A DNA stretch of 61,397 nt from Pseudomonas tremae (GCF_001401155.1 NZ_LJRO01000446.1:1-61397), one strand, 5' to 3'. Shown: positions 27,382 to 36,768, numbered from the stretch's first letter. The notes: generated by a model from the sequence alone, not told the origin. Numbers and translations: made by a program.

Positions 27382-28053
27382 ATGAAAACAATCGACTCCG
27401 CCGTCGCCATCGGGCCTGCCGCCGTTTTGCCGAAGGGGCGCAAGAACAACCCGGAAAAAACCCGTGAAGACATCCTCAAGGCCGCTGTCGCCGAGTTCGT
27501 TGCCCACGGACTGACCGGTGCGCGCGTCGATGCCATCGCCGAGCGCACCAAAACCTCGAAACGGATGATCTATTACTATTTCGGCAGCAAGGAGCAGCTG
27601 TATGTCGAGGTGCTGGAAAAACTCTACGGCGCAATTCGCAATACCGAGAGCCAGCTTAATCTTGCTGAACTCGAGCCTGTCGAGGCGATTCAGCGTGTGG
27701 TTGAGTTCACCTTCGATCACCATGACAACAACGTCGATTTCGTGCGCATCGTGTGCATCGAAAACATCCATTACGGCGAGAACGTCAAGCAGTCCGATTC
27801 TATCCAGGCCAAAAGCCAGAACATCATCAAGGCACTGGACGGCATCCTGCGGCGCGGTGAAGCCAGTGGTCTGTTTCGCGAGGGGGTTAACCCGGTAGAC
27901 CTGCACTTGATGATCAGTTCGTTCTGCTTTTACCGGATATCCAACCGCCACACGTTCAGCGAGATTTTCCAGATCGAGCTGTGGAGCGAGGAGGTCAAAC
28001 AGCGTCACAAGGCAATGATTTGCGACGCTGTAATGCGTTACCTAAAGCGCTGA
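27382..28053 (+). CDS. TetR family regulator of the quinate/shikimate genes (predicted)
   Basis: 223 residues. The TetR helix-turn-helix reads TREDILKAAVAEFVAHGLTG... KRMIYYYFGSKEQLY (about 28-75). A C-terminal ligand domain of the TetR_C type follows. The frame is open much further upstream, but the ATG at 27382 gives the normal TetR start. It lies downstream of quiC and ends three bases from the convergent dehydrogenase gene. The AACC-N4-SG-WACA element found at three promoters here, partly palindromic and TetR-operator-like, is its most plausible target. Confidence 0.85.
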   Translation: MKTIDSAVAIGPAAVLPKGRKNNPEKTREDILKAAVAEFVAHGLTGARVDAIAERTKTSKRMIYYYFGSKEQLYVEVLEKLYGAIRNTESQLNLAELEPVEAIQRVVEFTFDHHDNNVDFVRIVCIENIHYGENVKQSDSIQAKSQNIIKALDGILRRGEASGLFREGVNPVDLHLMISSFCFYRISNRHTFSEIFQIELWSEEVKQRHKAMICDAVMRYLKR

Positions 28054-28056
28054 GGC

Positions 28057-28911
28057 CTACAGTGTATGGAAGTGCGCCATCATGCGGCTGGCATCGGCTG
28101 ACTGGCCACTGAACAGCTCGAAGGCCTTGACCGCCTGAAACACCGCCATCGTACTGCCATCCAGCGTTCGACAGCCCAGCGCTCGAGCCTGCCTGAGCAG
28201 CTCGGTCTCAAGCGGGAAGTAGATGATTTCCGCGACCCATAGCTCGGCACGCAGCAGTTCCACCGGCAATGGCGTGCCGGGCAGTTTGGCCATGCCGACC
28301 GGCGTGGTATTCACCAACCCATCCGCCTCGGCCATTGCGGCAGGCAAGTCGATGCCTACCTGGGCACGTCCTGCCCCGAAATGACCGTTCAGGTTGTCTA
28401 CCAGCCCTTGCGCACGTTGCGGGTCTACTTCAAAGACCGTCAAGCGCTCGACCCCCGCTGTCAGCAGTGCATGAGCCACCGCAGCGCCCGCGCCACCTGC
28501 ACCCATTTGCACGACCCGCTGGCGTGCAGCGTGTTCCAGACCGCGCTGGAAACCTTCAGCAAAACCCAGGCAATCGGTGTTGTGGCCGACACGCTTGCCG
28601 TCCTTGAAAACCACAGTGTTCACTGCACCGATGCCACGCGCTTCGTCGGACAGTTCGTCCAGCAGAGGGATGACCGCCTGCTTGCAGGGGAAAGTGATAT
28701 TCAGGCCGGTAAAGCCACAGTGCTGAGCGCTGTCGACGAGCTGGGGCAGGGCGCTGATATCCAGCTGCAACGTGTCGATATCGATCAGGCGATACAGATA
28801 GCGCATGCCTTGTGCATCGCCTTCGTGCTCATGCATGGCGGGCGTTCGCGATGCTTGAATGCCAGTGCCGATCAGGCCGGCCAGTACGGAGGTGTTTTCA
28901 GCGTGGGTCAT
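28057..28911 (-). CDS. Quinate/shikimate dehydrogenase, catabolic AroE paralogue (NAD-type)
   Basis: 284 residues of the shikimate dehydrogenase family. The substrate loop reads GIQASRTPAMHEHEG, the SRTPxMHExEG form of catabolic quinate/shikimate dehydrogenases such as the corynebacterial enzyme, not the SxSP of biosynthetic AroE. The catalytic Lys is in NITFPCKQAV, the Asp in HNTDCLGF and the nucleotide loop in GAGGAGAAV. An acidic residue after the second strand (VFEVDPQRA) and no basic NADP clamp suggest NAD+. It oxidises quinate or shikimate to the dehydro acids used by QuiC. Confidence 0.88.
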   Translation of the reverse strand: MTHAENTSVLAGLIGTGIQASRTPAMHEHEGDAQGMRYLYRLIDIDTLQLDISALPQLVDSAQHCGFTGLNITFPCKQAVIPLLDELSDEARGIGAVNTVVFKDGKRVGHNTDCLGFAEGFQRGLEHAARQRVVQMGAGGAGAAVAHALLTAGVERLTVFEVDPQRAQGLVDNLNGHFGAGRAQVGIDLPAAMAEADGLVNTTPVGMAKLPGTPLPVELLRAELWVAEIIYFPLETELLRQARALGCRTLDGSTMAVFQAVKAFELFSGQSADASRMMAHFHTL

Positions 28912-28959
28912 AAAATACGTCTCTTGTTTTTGTGGCGCTGCCCGATCCTGGCAGTTGTT

Positions 28960-28984
28960 GAACAGAATGTACCAGACGGTTAAT
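28960..28984 (-). promoter_or_regulatory. Predicted TetR-type operator upstream of the quinate/shikimate dehydrogenase gene
   Basis: Read on the minus strand, this begins ATTAACCGTCTGGTACATTC. Its core AACC-GTCT-GGTACA, followed by a TCTGTTC tail, aligns with elements at 21892-21915 and 25224-25248. ACC-GTCT-GGT is itself a dyad. A TATTAA -10-like box overlaps its upstream edge, so binding would block the promoter. Confidence 0.65.
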
Positions 28985-29093
28985 AGTGTCGCAGTCGACC
29001 AGCGAACGCCACACAGCGATGTTGTGCGGTGATCGCACCAATCAGCGATAATCCTTGTCCAGCCGCTTCAGACTCAAGAGCCAGAGCCCCAGC

Positions 29094-29984
29094 ATGTCCG
29101 ATTCCGCCTTCAGCGCCACTCAGCAACAAGCCAGCACTCTCTACCTGCCGCCAGGGTCATGGGCCACGGTGCTGGATTGCCTGTGTGCGAAATTTACCGC
29201 CATTAGCCGCGAACAGTGGCTGGACCGAATGGCACGCGGACGGGTTCTGGACGCCGATGGCAAGACGATCAAAGCAGACCTGGCGTATCGGGAAGGGCTG
29301 AAAATTCACTATTTTCGCGAAGTGCCCAATGAGACGCCGATCCCGGTGCTCGAAACCATCCTCTATGCCGACGACCATTTGGTAGTTGCCGACAAGCCAC
29401 ACTTTCTGCCTGTAACACCGGCTGGCGAATATGTCGAACAGACGTTGCTGCGTCGTCTGATCCATCGCCTCGGCAATCCCGATCTGGTGCCGCTGCACCG
29501 CATTGACCGGCACACGGCGGGGCTGGTGCTGTTTTCAGCCAATCGGCAGACCCGCGCGGCTTATCAGACGTTGTTTCCTACGCGACGTATCGACAAATTT
29601 TACGAAGCAATTGCCCCGGCGCTGCCTGATTTGGAGTTCCCGCGTCTGCACGAGAGCCGTCTGGTCGAAGGCGAGCCGTTCTTTCGCATGCAGGAAGGGC
29701 CAGGTGCCAGCAATACGCAGACGCACATCGAAGTGCTGGAGCGGCAGGAGCAACTGTGGCGTTACGGGCTGCACCCGGTGACCGGCAAGAAGCACCAACT
29801 GCGCGTGCACATGGCAGCATTAGGCGCGGGGATCTGTAATGATCCCTTCTATCCCGACGTGATAAAGGACCCGCAGGACGACTATCGGCACCCGCTGAAA
29901 CTGCTCGCCAAACGCCTGCGCTTCGTCGACCCGCTCAATGGCGAACAGCTTCAGTTCGAAAGCCTGTTGAAACTGGACTGGTAA
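29094..29984 (+). CDS. RluA-family pseudouridine synthase
   Basis: 296 residues. The catalytic motif HRIDRHTAGLVLF holds the essential Asp. HPVTGKKHQLRVHMAALG is the conserved C-terminal RluA motif, and HFLPVTPAG is the motif I region. The ATG at 29094 starts MSDSAFSATQQ. It resembles the tRNA/rRNA pseudouridine synthases annotated next to metabolic genes in Pseudomonas (RluA/TruC-like); the target uridine cannot be predicted. Monocistronic, with a terminator after it. Confidence 0.85.
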   Translation: MSDSAFSATQQQASTLYLPPGSWATVLDCLCAKFTAISREQWLDRMARGRVLDADGKTIKADLAYREGLKIHYFREVPNETPIPVLETILYADDHLVVADKPHFLPVTPAGEYVEQTLLRRLIHRLGNPDLVPLHRIDRHTAGLVLFSANRQTRAAYQTLFPTRRIDKFYEAIAPALPDLEFPRLHESRLVEGEPFFRMQEGPGASNTQTHIEVLERQEQLWRYGLHPVTGKKHQLRVHMAALGAGICNDPFYPDVIKDPQDDYRHPLKLLAKRLRFVDPLNGEQLQFESLLKLDW

Positions 29985-30010
29985 GCCGTACAGGCTGAAA
30001 TTGCAGGCCA

Positions 30011-30038
30011 AAAAAACCCGCACTAGGCGGGTTTTTTC
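30011..30038. terminator. Bidirectional Rho-independent terminator
   Basis: AAAAAACCCGC is followed by a short loop and GCGGGTTTTTT. The A tract on one side and the T tract on the other serve both the plus-strand pseudouridine synthase gene and the minus-strand lipoprotein gene. Confidence 0.85.
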
Positions 30039-30061
30039 GAATCAGTCACGCTACATCCGGA

Positions 30062-30283
30062 TTACAGATCCTTGATGGTACGTACCTGATCCTTGTTGAT
30101 GCGGGTTTCTTTGCCATCAAGCTGTTTGAACTCGTAAAAGCCCGAGTCATCGTACTTCGGAGTATCGACTGACTGGATCTCACGACCATCGTTCAGAGTG
30201 ATCACAGTGGGCGATGCGCAACCGGCGAGGGAGGCGATGCTCAATGCAAGCAGGAAGGCAGCGGGGAGGGTCCGTTGTTTCAT
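30062..30283 (-). CDS. YgdI/YgdR family small lipoprotein
   Basis: 73 residues. The lipobox is LAGC in the signal peptide (SIASLAGCASPTVITLNDG), followed by the SH3-like YgdI/YgdR domain with the family pattern DDSGFYEFKQLDGKETRINKDQV. It is a likely outer-membrane lipoprotein. A paralogue lies at 42132-42356. The ATG at 30283 is chosen because the signal peptide begins there. Confidence 0.88.
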   Translation of the reverse strand: MKQRTLPAAFLLALSIASLAGCASPTVITLNDGREIQSVDTPKYDDSGFYEFKQLDGKETRINKDQVRTIKDL

Positions 30284-30384
30284 TACTGTGTCTCCAGATG
30301 GATTCTTGATTACTGAACTCTCAGACGTATATGCCGTCCGCAAGTTCCGTATACACCGTGCGAGAGCTCAATAACCACTCACTT

Positions 30385-30984
30385 TCAGCGGTGTTCATTG
30401 ATCCCTGCCAATAGACAGGGAGTGTTCAGGTTTGCCAGACGCGGGTCATCGGCTTCCAGTTGCACCGCAACCGGTTGCAGTGACTCCATTGCCCTCCGTG
30501 GGCTGCGTTCGCCGGTTTGCCATGCGGCTTCCAGCGTGGCGGCACAAGCGATGGGGATGATACATAAAAGCGGCTGCCAGTGCTGACCTTCACGCACCAT
30601 TACGGGTCGTTGCGGGTGCTCGAGCGATTTTTCGCGTAGCGCCTGCAGCAATGGCCCGTCGATCCGAGGTACGTCACAGGGCAATACCAGCAGCCACTGG
30701 TGGCGAGCAAGCGGCAGGGCAGCGCGAATCCCGGCGAGAGGGCCATTGAAGTCGGTGTCGTCATCCTCGACGACCTGATCGGCGTACTGCGCATAACGCT
30801 CTATGTTGCGGTTGCAGGAGATGATCAAGTCGTCAGTCAATGGTCGGGTCAGGCACTGCAAGTGCTCGATCATTGCCTTGCCCTGCCATTCGATCAGGCC
30901 CTTGTCGCGTCCGCCCATACGCTGCCCGCGTCCTCCGGCGAGTAGCAGGATAGAGCAGGTAGGCAGTGCGGCACGGACATTCAT
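30385..30984 (-). CDS. mobA: Molybdenum cofactor guanylyltransferase MobA
   Basis: Attaches GMP to molybdopterin to give the MGD cofactor. 199 residues. The N-terminal nucleotide-binding LLLAGGRGQRMGGRDKGLIEW is diagnostic, and LPCDVPRIDGPLL is the metal-binding region. It is divergent from moaB-moeA, so the molybdenum cofactor genes share a short promoter region (30985-31059). Confidence 0.93.
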   Translation of the reverse strand: MNVRAALPTCSILLLAGGRGQRMGGRDKGLIEWQGKAMIEHLQCLTRPLTDDLIISCNRNIERYAQYADQVVEDDDTDFNGPLAGIRAALPLARHQWLLVLPCDVPRIDGPLLQALREKSLEHPQRPVMVREGQHWQPLLCIIPIACAATLEAAWQTGERSPRRAMESLQPVAVQLEADDPRLANLNTPCLLAGINEHR

Positions 30985-31059
30985 CAGACACTCGGCGGGA
31001 AGTCAAAAGGAGTGCTGTGATATAACACCGGCCTGTTTCCTTAACAACTGGATGAGGCC

Positions 31060-31599
31060 ATGAAAGCCAAGGCTGACACACCTTTCGTACCCCTGAACAT
31101 CGCCGTGCTGACTGTCAGCGATACCCGTACCCGTGAAACCGATACATCGGGTCAGATGTTTGTCGATCGTCTGACCGAAGCCGGTCATGGCCTGATCGAA
31201 CGCGTGCTGCTCAAGGATGATCTGTACAAGATCCGCGCCCAGGTAGCGACCTGGATTGCCGATGACCAAGTGCAAGTCGTGCTGATTACCGGCGGCACCG
31301 GTTTCACCGGCCGAGACAGCACGCCCGAAGCCGTGGGCTGCTTGCTGGACAAGCAGGTTGATGGTTTTGGCGAGCTGTTCCGGCAGATTTCAGTGCCTGA
31401 TATCGGCACTTCGACCATTCAGTCTCGCGCCTTGGCCGGGCTGTCCAACGGCACGCTGGTCTGCTGCCTGCCGGGTTCGACCAATGCTGTGCGCACTGGC
31501 TGGGACGGCATTCTGGCCGAACAACTGGACTCGCGCTTCAGGCCGTGCAATTTCGTGCCACACCTCAAGCAGGCCGAACCCTGCGCAACCCGTGGTTGA
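31060..31599 (+). CDS. moaB: Molybdenum cofactor biosynthesis protein MoaB
   Basis: 179 residues of the MoaB/MogA family (molybdopterin adenylyltransferase fold). It carries AVLTVSDTRTRETDTSG at the start, the ITGGTGFTGRDSTPEA signature and LPGSTNAVRTGW near the end. It acts in adenylation of molybdopterin before metal insertion by MoeA, which follows directly (one-base gap if the GTG start is used). Confidence 0.92.
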   Translation: MKAKADTPFVPLNIAVLTVSDTRTRETDTSGQMFVDRLTEAGHGLIERVLLKDDLYKIRAQVATWIADDQVQVVLITGGTGFTGRDSTPEAVGCLLDKQVDGFGELFRQISVPDIGTSTIQSRALAGLSNGTLVCCLPGSTNAVRTGWDGILAEQLDSRFRPCNFVPHLKQAEPCATRG

Positions 31600-31605
31600 G
31601 TGCCG

Positions 31606-32817
31606 ATGATCAACGAGCCAAAAGCCCTGTTGCCGGTTGAAGATGCCATCGCCCGATTGCTGGCGATGGCCGATGCCACACCGATAACCGAACGTCAGCG
31701 CGTGTCGCTGGCCAATGCCGAGGGCCGGGTGCTGGCGGTGGACCTGGTCTCGACGCTGGATCTGCCGCCGTGGCCTAACAGTGCGATGGATGGCTATGCC
31801 CTGCGTGAGGCGGACTGGAGCGGAGAACCTTTGGTGGTCAGCCAGCGCATTTTTGCCGGTCAGGCCCCCGAGCCATTGGCCCCCGGCACGTGCGCAAGAA
31901 TCTTCACCGGCGCACCGATGCCTGAGGGCGCTGACTGCGTCGAAATGCAGGAAAACGCCGAGGTGCTTGCCGATCAGCGAGTGCGCTTCAGCGAGCCTCT
32001 CAAGGCCGGGCAGAATATCCGTCCGCAAGGTCAGGAAACCCTGGTCGGCGATACCGTGCTGGCGGCGGGTACGCGGCTGGGGCCTATAGAGCTGGGGTTG
32101 GCAGCCTCGCTGGGGCTGGCCGAACTGGACGTGATTCGTCGCGTGCGGGTGGCGGTGCTGTCCACCGGCGACGAGCTGATCGAGCCTGGTCAGCCGCTGG
32201 GGCCAGGGCAGATCTACAACAGTAACAGGGTGTTGCTGTGCAGCTGGCTGGCGCGCCTGGAATGCGAGGTCGTCGATGCAGGCATCCTGCCGGACGATCT
32301 GCCGAAAACCCGCACTGCGCTGGCGAATCTGCACGATGTCGATCTGATTCTCTCCACGGGCGGTGTGTCGGTGGGCGAAGCGGACTTCCTGGGTCATGCG
32401 TTGCGTGAAGAGGGCGAACTGACGCTCTGGAAACTGGCGATCAAACCTGGAAAACCTCTGACTTTCGGTCATTTCCGTGGCGTGCCGGTGATTGGCCTGC
32501 CTGGCAATCCTGCGTCCACACTGGTGACGTTCGCCTTGCTGGCGCGCGCTTACCTGCTGCGTCGACAGGGTGTGATGGACGTTGCACCGCTGAAGTTTCC
32601 TGTGCCGGCCGGGTTCATCTGGACGCGCCCCGGCAATCGCCGCGAGTACCTGCGTGGTCGTCTCGAGCAGGGCAAGGCCGTGGCTTACCGAAACCAGAGT
32701 TCCGGGGTACTGCGCAGCGCTGCGTGGGCTGATGGCCTGATCGAGGTGCGCGAAGGCGCGACAGTGGCCGAGGGCGACTGGGTCAATTTCATTCCATTGA
32801 GCGAAGTGCTGGGCTGA
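31606..32817 (+). CDS. moeA: Molybdopterin molybdotransferase MoeA
   Basis: Inserts molybdate into adenylated molybdopterin. 403 residues from the ATG at 31606. A GTG two codons earlier, directly after the moaB stop, is also possible. The motif NSAMDGYAL, the STGDELIEPGQPLGPGQIYNSN block, STGGVSVGEADF and GLPGNPASTLVTF are all conserved. It forms an operon with moaB. Confidence 0.93.
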   Translation: MINEPKALLPVEDAIARLLAMADATPITERQRVSLANAEGRVLAVDLVSTLDLPPWPNSAMDGYALREADWSGEPLVVSQRIFAGQAPEPLAPGTCARIFTGAPMPEGADCVEMQENAEVLADQRVRFSEPLKAGQNIRPQGQETLVGDTVLAAGTRLGPIELGLAASLGLAELDVIRRVRVAVLSTGDELIEPGQPLGPGQIYNSNRVLLCSWLARLECEVVDAGILPDDLPKTRTALANLHDVDLILSTGGVSVGEADFLGHALREEGELTLWKLAIKPGKPLTFGHFRGVPVIGLPGNPASTLVTFALLARAYLLRRQGVMDVAPLKFPVPAGFIWTRPGNRREYLRGRLEQGKAVAYRNQSSGVLRSAAWADGLIEVREGATVAEGDWVNFIPLSEVLG

Positions 32818-32905
32818 GTGCGTCGAATGGTGGGCCTGGTGCGCATGAGCTACTCTCAACAACGCTGACAGATTGGGCAACCGGACTTCGCCCTGGAGTA
32901 TTGTT

Positions 32906-33832
32906 ATGGCGTCACTGAGAGTGGCTTGTGTCATCCCGACCTACAATGGACGCAAGGATCTGGAGCGGCTTCTGGATTCGCTGGCCACGCAGACTGCAAC
33001 CTTCGACACGCTGATCGTCGACTCCAGCTCTTCGGACGGTACGCTGGAGCTGGCGCAATCGCGATGTGCCAACGTGCTGCGCATCGATAGCAAGGACTTC
33101 AATCACGGCGGCACCCGGCAGATGATGGTCGATCTGCATCCCGACTATGACGTCTATGTCTACATGACCCAGGACGCCTACGTCGAAGACATCAATGCCA
33201 TTGCCAATATCCTCCTGCCATTCGCTGACCCGAAAGTCGGTGCGGTCTGCGGCCGGCAATTGCCGCACAAGAACGCCAACCTGCTCGCACAGCATGCAAG
33301 GCTGTTCAACTACCCGCCGACTTCGCAGATCAAAACCTTGGCCGATGCCCGCACACTGGGCATCAAGACACCATTCATGTCCAATTCGTTTGCAGCCTAT
33401 CGGGGCGAAGCGTTACGGGCGATCGGGGGCTTCCCTCGGCACGTGATCCTTTCCGAAGACATGTACGTCACTGCCAGGATGCTGATCGATGGCTGGAAAG
33501 CTGCCTACGAAGGTTCTGCCGTATGTAGGCACTCCCACAATTACAGCCTGCGCGAGGAGTTCTGTCGGTACTTCGACATCGGCGTGTTTCAGTCCCGTGA
33601 GGCGTGGATCTACGAGACGTTCGGAGGCATCGGCGGCGAGGGCATGCGGTACGTGAAGTCCGAACTGAAATTCCTCGGCCCCCGGCGCATTCTCTGGTGG
33701 CCCATGTCGTTTGTGCGCAATGCGCTGAAGCTGCTGGCTTACAAGCTGAGTAAGCAGGAACGGCGGCTGCCCCGAGGCCTGAAGAAAAAGCTCGGCATGT
33801 ACAAGCGCTATTGGGACAGTCCTTACGCCTGA
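32906..33832 (+). CDS. Glycosyltransferase family 2 (rhamnosyltransferase-like)
   Basis: 308 residues with a GT-A fold: VACVIPTYNGRKDLERLLDSL at the start, DSSSSDGT for the nucleotide-sugar site, and YMTQDAYVED with a DxD-like acidic site. The call as rhamnosyltransferase-like rests on HGGTRQ and the MTQDA pattern typical of WbbL/RfbF-like enzymes. It stands alone without polysaccharide genes, so its acceptor is unknown. GGAG precedes the ATG at 32906. Confidence 0.82.
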   Translation: MASLRVACVIPTYNGRKDLERLLDSLATQTATFDTLIVDSSSSDGTLELAQSRCANVLRIDSKDFNHGGTRQMMVDLHPDYDVYVYMTQDAYVEDINAIANILLPFADPKVGAVCGRQLPHKNANLLAQHARLFNYPPTSQIKTLADARTLGIKTPFMSNSFAAYRGEALRAIGGFPRHVILSEDMYVTARMLIDGWKAAYEGSAVCRHSHNYSLREEFCRYFDIGVFQSREAWIYETFGGIGGEGMRYVKSELKFLGPRRILWWPMSFVRNALKLLAYKLSKQERRLPRGLKKKLGMYKRYWDSPYA

Positions 33833-33873
33833 ACCACCCCGGCGCCGGACGCTGAACGCCCGGTGCCAGTGCA

Positions 33874-35682
33874 TCAGCCTTTCGCGGCTTCCTCGTCCAG
33901 ACGATCAGCTTCGAACAATTGCGCCAGGTCGGCCCTGGCTTCGCGAGCGGTCTGCAGCACCTTGGCGTCGTCGTCATACACCTCGTGCTGGGCTGCCAGC
34001 ACCTGTTCATCGTGACGCTTGAAGCGACTGATGCGCGCATCAGCCTGTGCCTCGGTCAGGCCCAATCCCATCAAGGTCTGACGGCTCATTTCCAGGCTTG
34101 AATAGAACGTCTCGCGCACAGCATGCGCGCCAATGTCCATCAGCCGATGAACGTGCTGGCGGTTGCGTGCCCGGGCGATGATTTTCATGTGTGGATAGAG
34201 CTTGCGGATCAATTCGGCGGTCTTGATGTTGGTATCCGGATCGTCAGTGGCGATGACAAAGTACTCGGCTTCACCGACCTTGGCGGCGCGGAGTATTTCC
34301 GGGCGCAGCGGGTCGCCATAGAACACCGGCACGTTGCCGAAACTACGCGAAAACTCGATCGACTCCACAGCGGTGTCCAGCGCAATGAAGGGGATTTTCT
34401 GCGCGCGCAGAATTCGCGCAACAATCTGTCCCATGCGGCCCATGCCGGCAATCACGACCCTGGGTTTATCGGTCTGGATGTCGCGATATTCGTCCGGTAC
34501 GTCCACCACCCTGGCTTTCGGTTTGATCCAGCGTGCCAGGGCAATGAACAGCAGTGGCGTGACTGCCATCGACAAGGTGATGGTCAGTACCAGCATGTCG
34601 TACAGTTGTGCCTCGAACAGTCCTTGCGCGCTGCCAATCTTGAACACCACAAAGGCAAACTCACCCCCGGCGGCGAGTACCAGACCCAATTGCAGCGCAC
34701 TGCGACTGCCGAGGCCGCCTGCAGTGCGACCGATCAGGAACAGCATTGGCAGTTTGATGCCGATCAGCAACAGCGTCAGGCCCAGCACTGCCAAAGGCGA
34801 ACTGAGCAACAAGCCGATGTTGGCTCCCATGCCGACGCTGATGAAGAACAGGCCCAGCAGTAGGCCCTTGAACGGTTCGATCTGCGCTTCCAGCTCGTGC
34901 CGGTATTCGGAATCGGCCAGCAACAGGCCTGCGAGAAATGCACCCAGGGCCATGGAAACACCCACCAGCTCCATCAGCCATGCCGTGCCCATCACCACCA
35001 GCAAGGCAGTGGCAGTAGAGACCTCCTGAATCCTGGTCTTGGCGACAATGCGAAACACCGGGCGCAGCAGGTAACGCCCACCGATCACCACAATGGCGAT
35101 GCTGCCCAGCACGCGCAGGCCATGATTGATGCTTTCGCCAGTGTCCATTGCATGATCGGCCCCGGCCAGAAACGGCACCATCGCGATCAGCGGGATCGCG
35201 GCAATGTCCTGAAACAGCAGAATGGCAAACGCCATGCGACCGTGCGGGCTGTTCAGTTGCTTGCGCTCGGCCAGGCTTTGCAGACCGAATGCGGTGGACG
35301 ACAGGGCGAGGCCCAGGCCCAGCACAATCGCTGTATTCAGCGGCTGGCCGAAGCCATACAGGGCGACTCCGCCGATTACCAGACCGGTCAGCAGCACCTG
35401 CGCCATACCGACGCCGAACACTGATTTGCGCATGACCCACAAACGCTTGGGCGAAAGCTCCAGGCCAATGATGAACAACAGCAACACCACGCCGAGTTCG
35501 GAGATGTGACTGACGCTCTCGGTGTCGCCGATCAGCCCCAGCACCGACGGGCCGATGATCACGCCCGCGAACAGATAGCCGATGACCGCGCCCAGCTTCA
35601 GGCGCTTGGCAAGCGGCACGGTCAGCACCGCCGCGAGCAGAAACACCACTGCGGCCTGTAGCAGGCTGCCTTCATGCGGCAT
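33874..35682 (-). CDS. CPA2 monovalent cation:proton antiporter, Kef type
   Basis: 602 residues: twelve or thirteen membrane helices forming a Na+/H+ exchanger domain (about 1-390), then a cytosolic RCK_N/TrkA-N domain (from RVVIAGMGRMGQIVARILR, about residue 410) that binds nucleotide. HNDQ-type residues typical of KefB/KefC are replaced here by FQDIAAIPL in the exchange helix, the Kef form. It probably performs K+ efflux in electrophile defence. No KefF/KefG ancillary gene is adjacent. Confidence 0.87.
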   Translation of the reverse strand: MPHEGSLLQAAVVFLLAAVLTVPLAKRLKLGAVIGYLFAGVIIGPSVLGLIGDTESVSHISELGVVLLLFIIGLELSPKRLWVMRKSVFGVGMAQVLLTGLVIGGVALYGFGQPLNTAIVLGLGLALSSTAFGLQSLAERKQLNSPHGRMAFAILLFQDIAAIPLIAMVPFLAGADHAMDTGESINHGLRVLGSIAIVVIGGRYLLRPVFRIVAKTRIQEVSTATALLVVMGTAWLMELVGVSMALGAFLAGLLLADSEYRHELEAQIEPFKGLLLGLFFISVGMGANIGLLLSSPLAVLGLTLLLIGIKLPMLFLIGRTAGGLGSRSALQLGLVLAAGGEFAFVVFKIGSAQGLFEAQLYDMLVLTITLSMAVTPLLFIALARWIKPKARVVDVPDEYRDIQTDKPRVVIAGMGRMGQIVARILRAQKIPFIALDTAVESIEFSRSFGNVPVFYGDPLRPEILRAAKVGEAEYFVIATDDPDTNIKTAELIRKLYPHMKIIARARNRQHVHRLMDIGAHAVRETFYSSLEMSRQTLMGLGLTEAQADARISRFKRHDEQVLAAQHEVYDDDAKVLQTAREARADLAQLFEADRLDEEAAKG

Positions 35683-35937
35683 GTAAAACTCCTTGGTAAT
35701 GATTGGACACAGTGTTGAAACAGGGCGGTATTAAACCATGTGAGTTTTACACGGCAATGCTCATCGCAGCATGACAGTAATCAATGCCGTTGATGAAAGA
35801 AGGACAGGAAGGCGCAGGATCGGGTGCAAGAGAGGAGGCAGGGACGGCGGGCGATGCGATTCGTCGTGCATCGGCGTAAGCTATGCGCGCAAACAAGCGG
35901 CGCCAACTGCCCGTTCATGAGCTTCAAGGAAACTGTT

Positions 35938-36126
35938 ATGACCAACAAACAGCGTTTGATTTACTCGATTCTGATCGCCCTTGGCGTTCTGGCGATCATG
36001 CTTGGCTTGTCGCATCTGCAGAACACCGGTGCTATCACCGAAAAGACCTTTCAGTACATCGCAATCAGCGTGGCGGTACTGGTCGTGATCCTCAATGGGA
36101 TCATGCGTCGCAAGGTAAAGCGTTAG
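35938..36126 (+). CDS. Small two-helix membrane protein, unknown function
   Basis: 62 residues, MTNKQRLIYSILIALGVLAI at the start, with two hydrophobic segments (about 9-26 and 39-56) and a basic C-terminal tail (MRRKVKR), which predicts both ends in the cytoplasm. AAGGA precedes the ATG. I do not recognise the family. The reading frame is open far upstream, but the residues there are not protein-like. Confidence 0.65.
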   Translation: MTNKQRLIYSILIALGVLAIMLGLSHLQNTGAITEKTFQYIAISVAVLVVILNGIMRRKVKR

Positions 36127-36163
36127 GTTCTGTGGCAAGCGATCAGGGGCAGGGCAGCCCCGT

Positions 36164-36559
36164 TTATCGCCCGGAATCCTTCGCTTCGCCCAGCCATTCC
36201 CTGGCGCGAGGATGCAGGCTGTAGGTCTTGTCATCATTGAGGTTGATCACGCCTTCGTCGCACAAGCGCTTCAGCACCTCGCGCACACTTAGAAACGAGA
36301 GCGGTACATCAAGTCTCAATAACTGGCTGTGTACACCCCGTACCCCCAGCGGCTGACCTTCTTCGCTCGACACCAGAAGCGCATCCAGCACCTTGAGCCT
36401 GATCAGGCTGGTGCGCAGGCCGAAGCTTTTCAGCAAGGTCCGGATGTGCTCATTGCCGGGCCGTTCGGCCTCCAGGGCAGGTGACTGTGACTGTGACTGC
36501 GCAGCCAGCGCTGTTTGCCGCAGCAGGGTGCGAGTAGTGATTCCTTGGCGATTGAACAT
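36164..36559 (-). CDS. Winged-helix protein resembling the Fur N-terminal domain
   Basis: 131 residues. The region LLKSFGLRTSLIRLKVLDALL... GVHSQLLRLDVPLSFLSVREVLKRLCDEGVI has the helix pattern of the Fur DNA-binding domain, but no His/Cys-rich dimerisation and metal domain follows. It is therefore a Fur-like winged helix without the usual metal sites. AGGAG precedes the ATG at 36559. It lies downstream of the orphan fecR gene on the same strand, separated by about 200 bases. Confidence 0.7.
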   Translation of the reverse strand: MFNRQGITTRTLLRQTALAAQSQSQSPALEAERPGNEHIRTLLKSFGLRTSLIRLKVLDALLVSSEEGQPLGVRGVHSQLLRLDVPLSFLSVREVLKRLCDEGVINLNDDKTYSLHPRAREWLGEAKDSGR

Positions 36560-36768
36560 CCACAAACTCCTTTTCAGGCCTTTTAAACAATCTCAGTTAC
36601 TAAGACGAACGAGCACGGCAAAACCTCAGTTTTCGGATGAAAAAGTTTCTGCGCAGACGTCCGCCTACATGCTGCGTCGTTTGGTGGGGTCAGGTTAGAT
36701 GAAGACTGGCGGGCCACGCAGGCGATTCATCCGGTTGTTCAGAGAACGTTGGGAGGCTCTGCCTGAGA

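Noticed and set aside
31390..32934. 514-codon ORF on the minus strand across moaB-moeA
   Set aside because: Antisense to moeA, whose motifs are unmistakable; its composition (His, Gln, Arg rich) is typical of a shadow frame.
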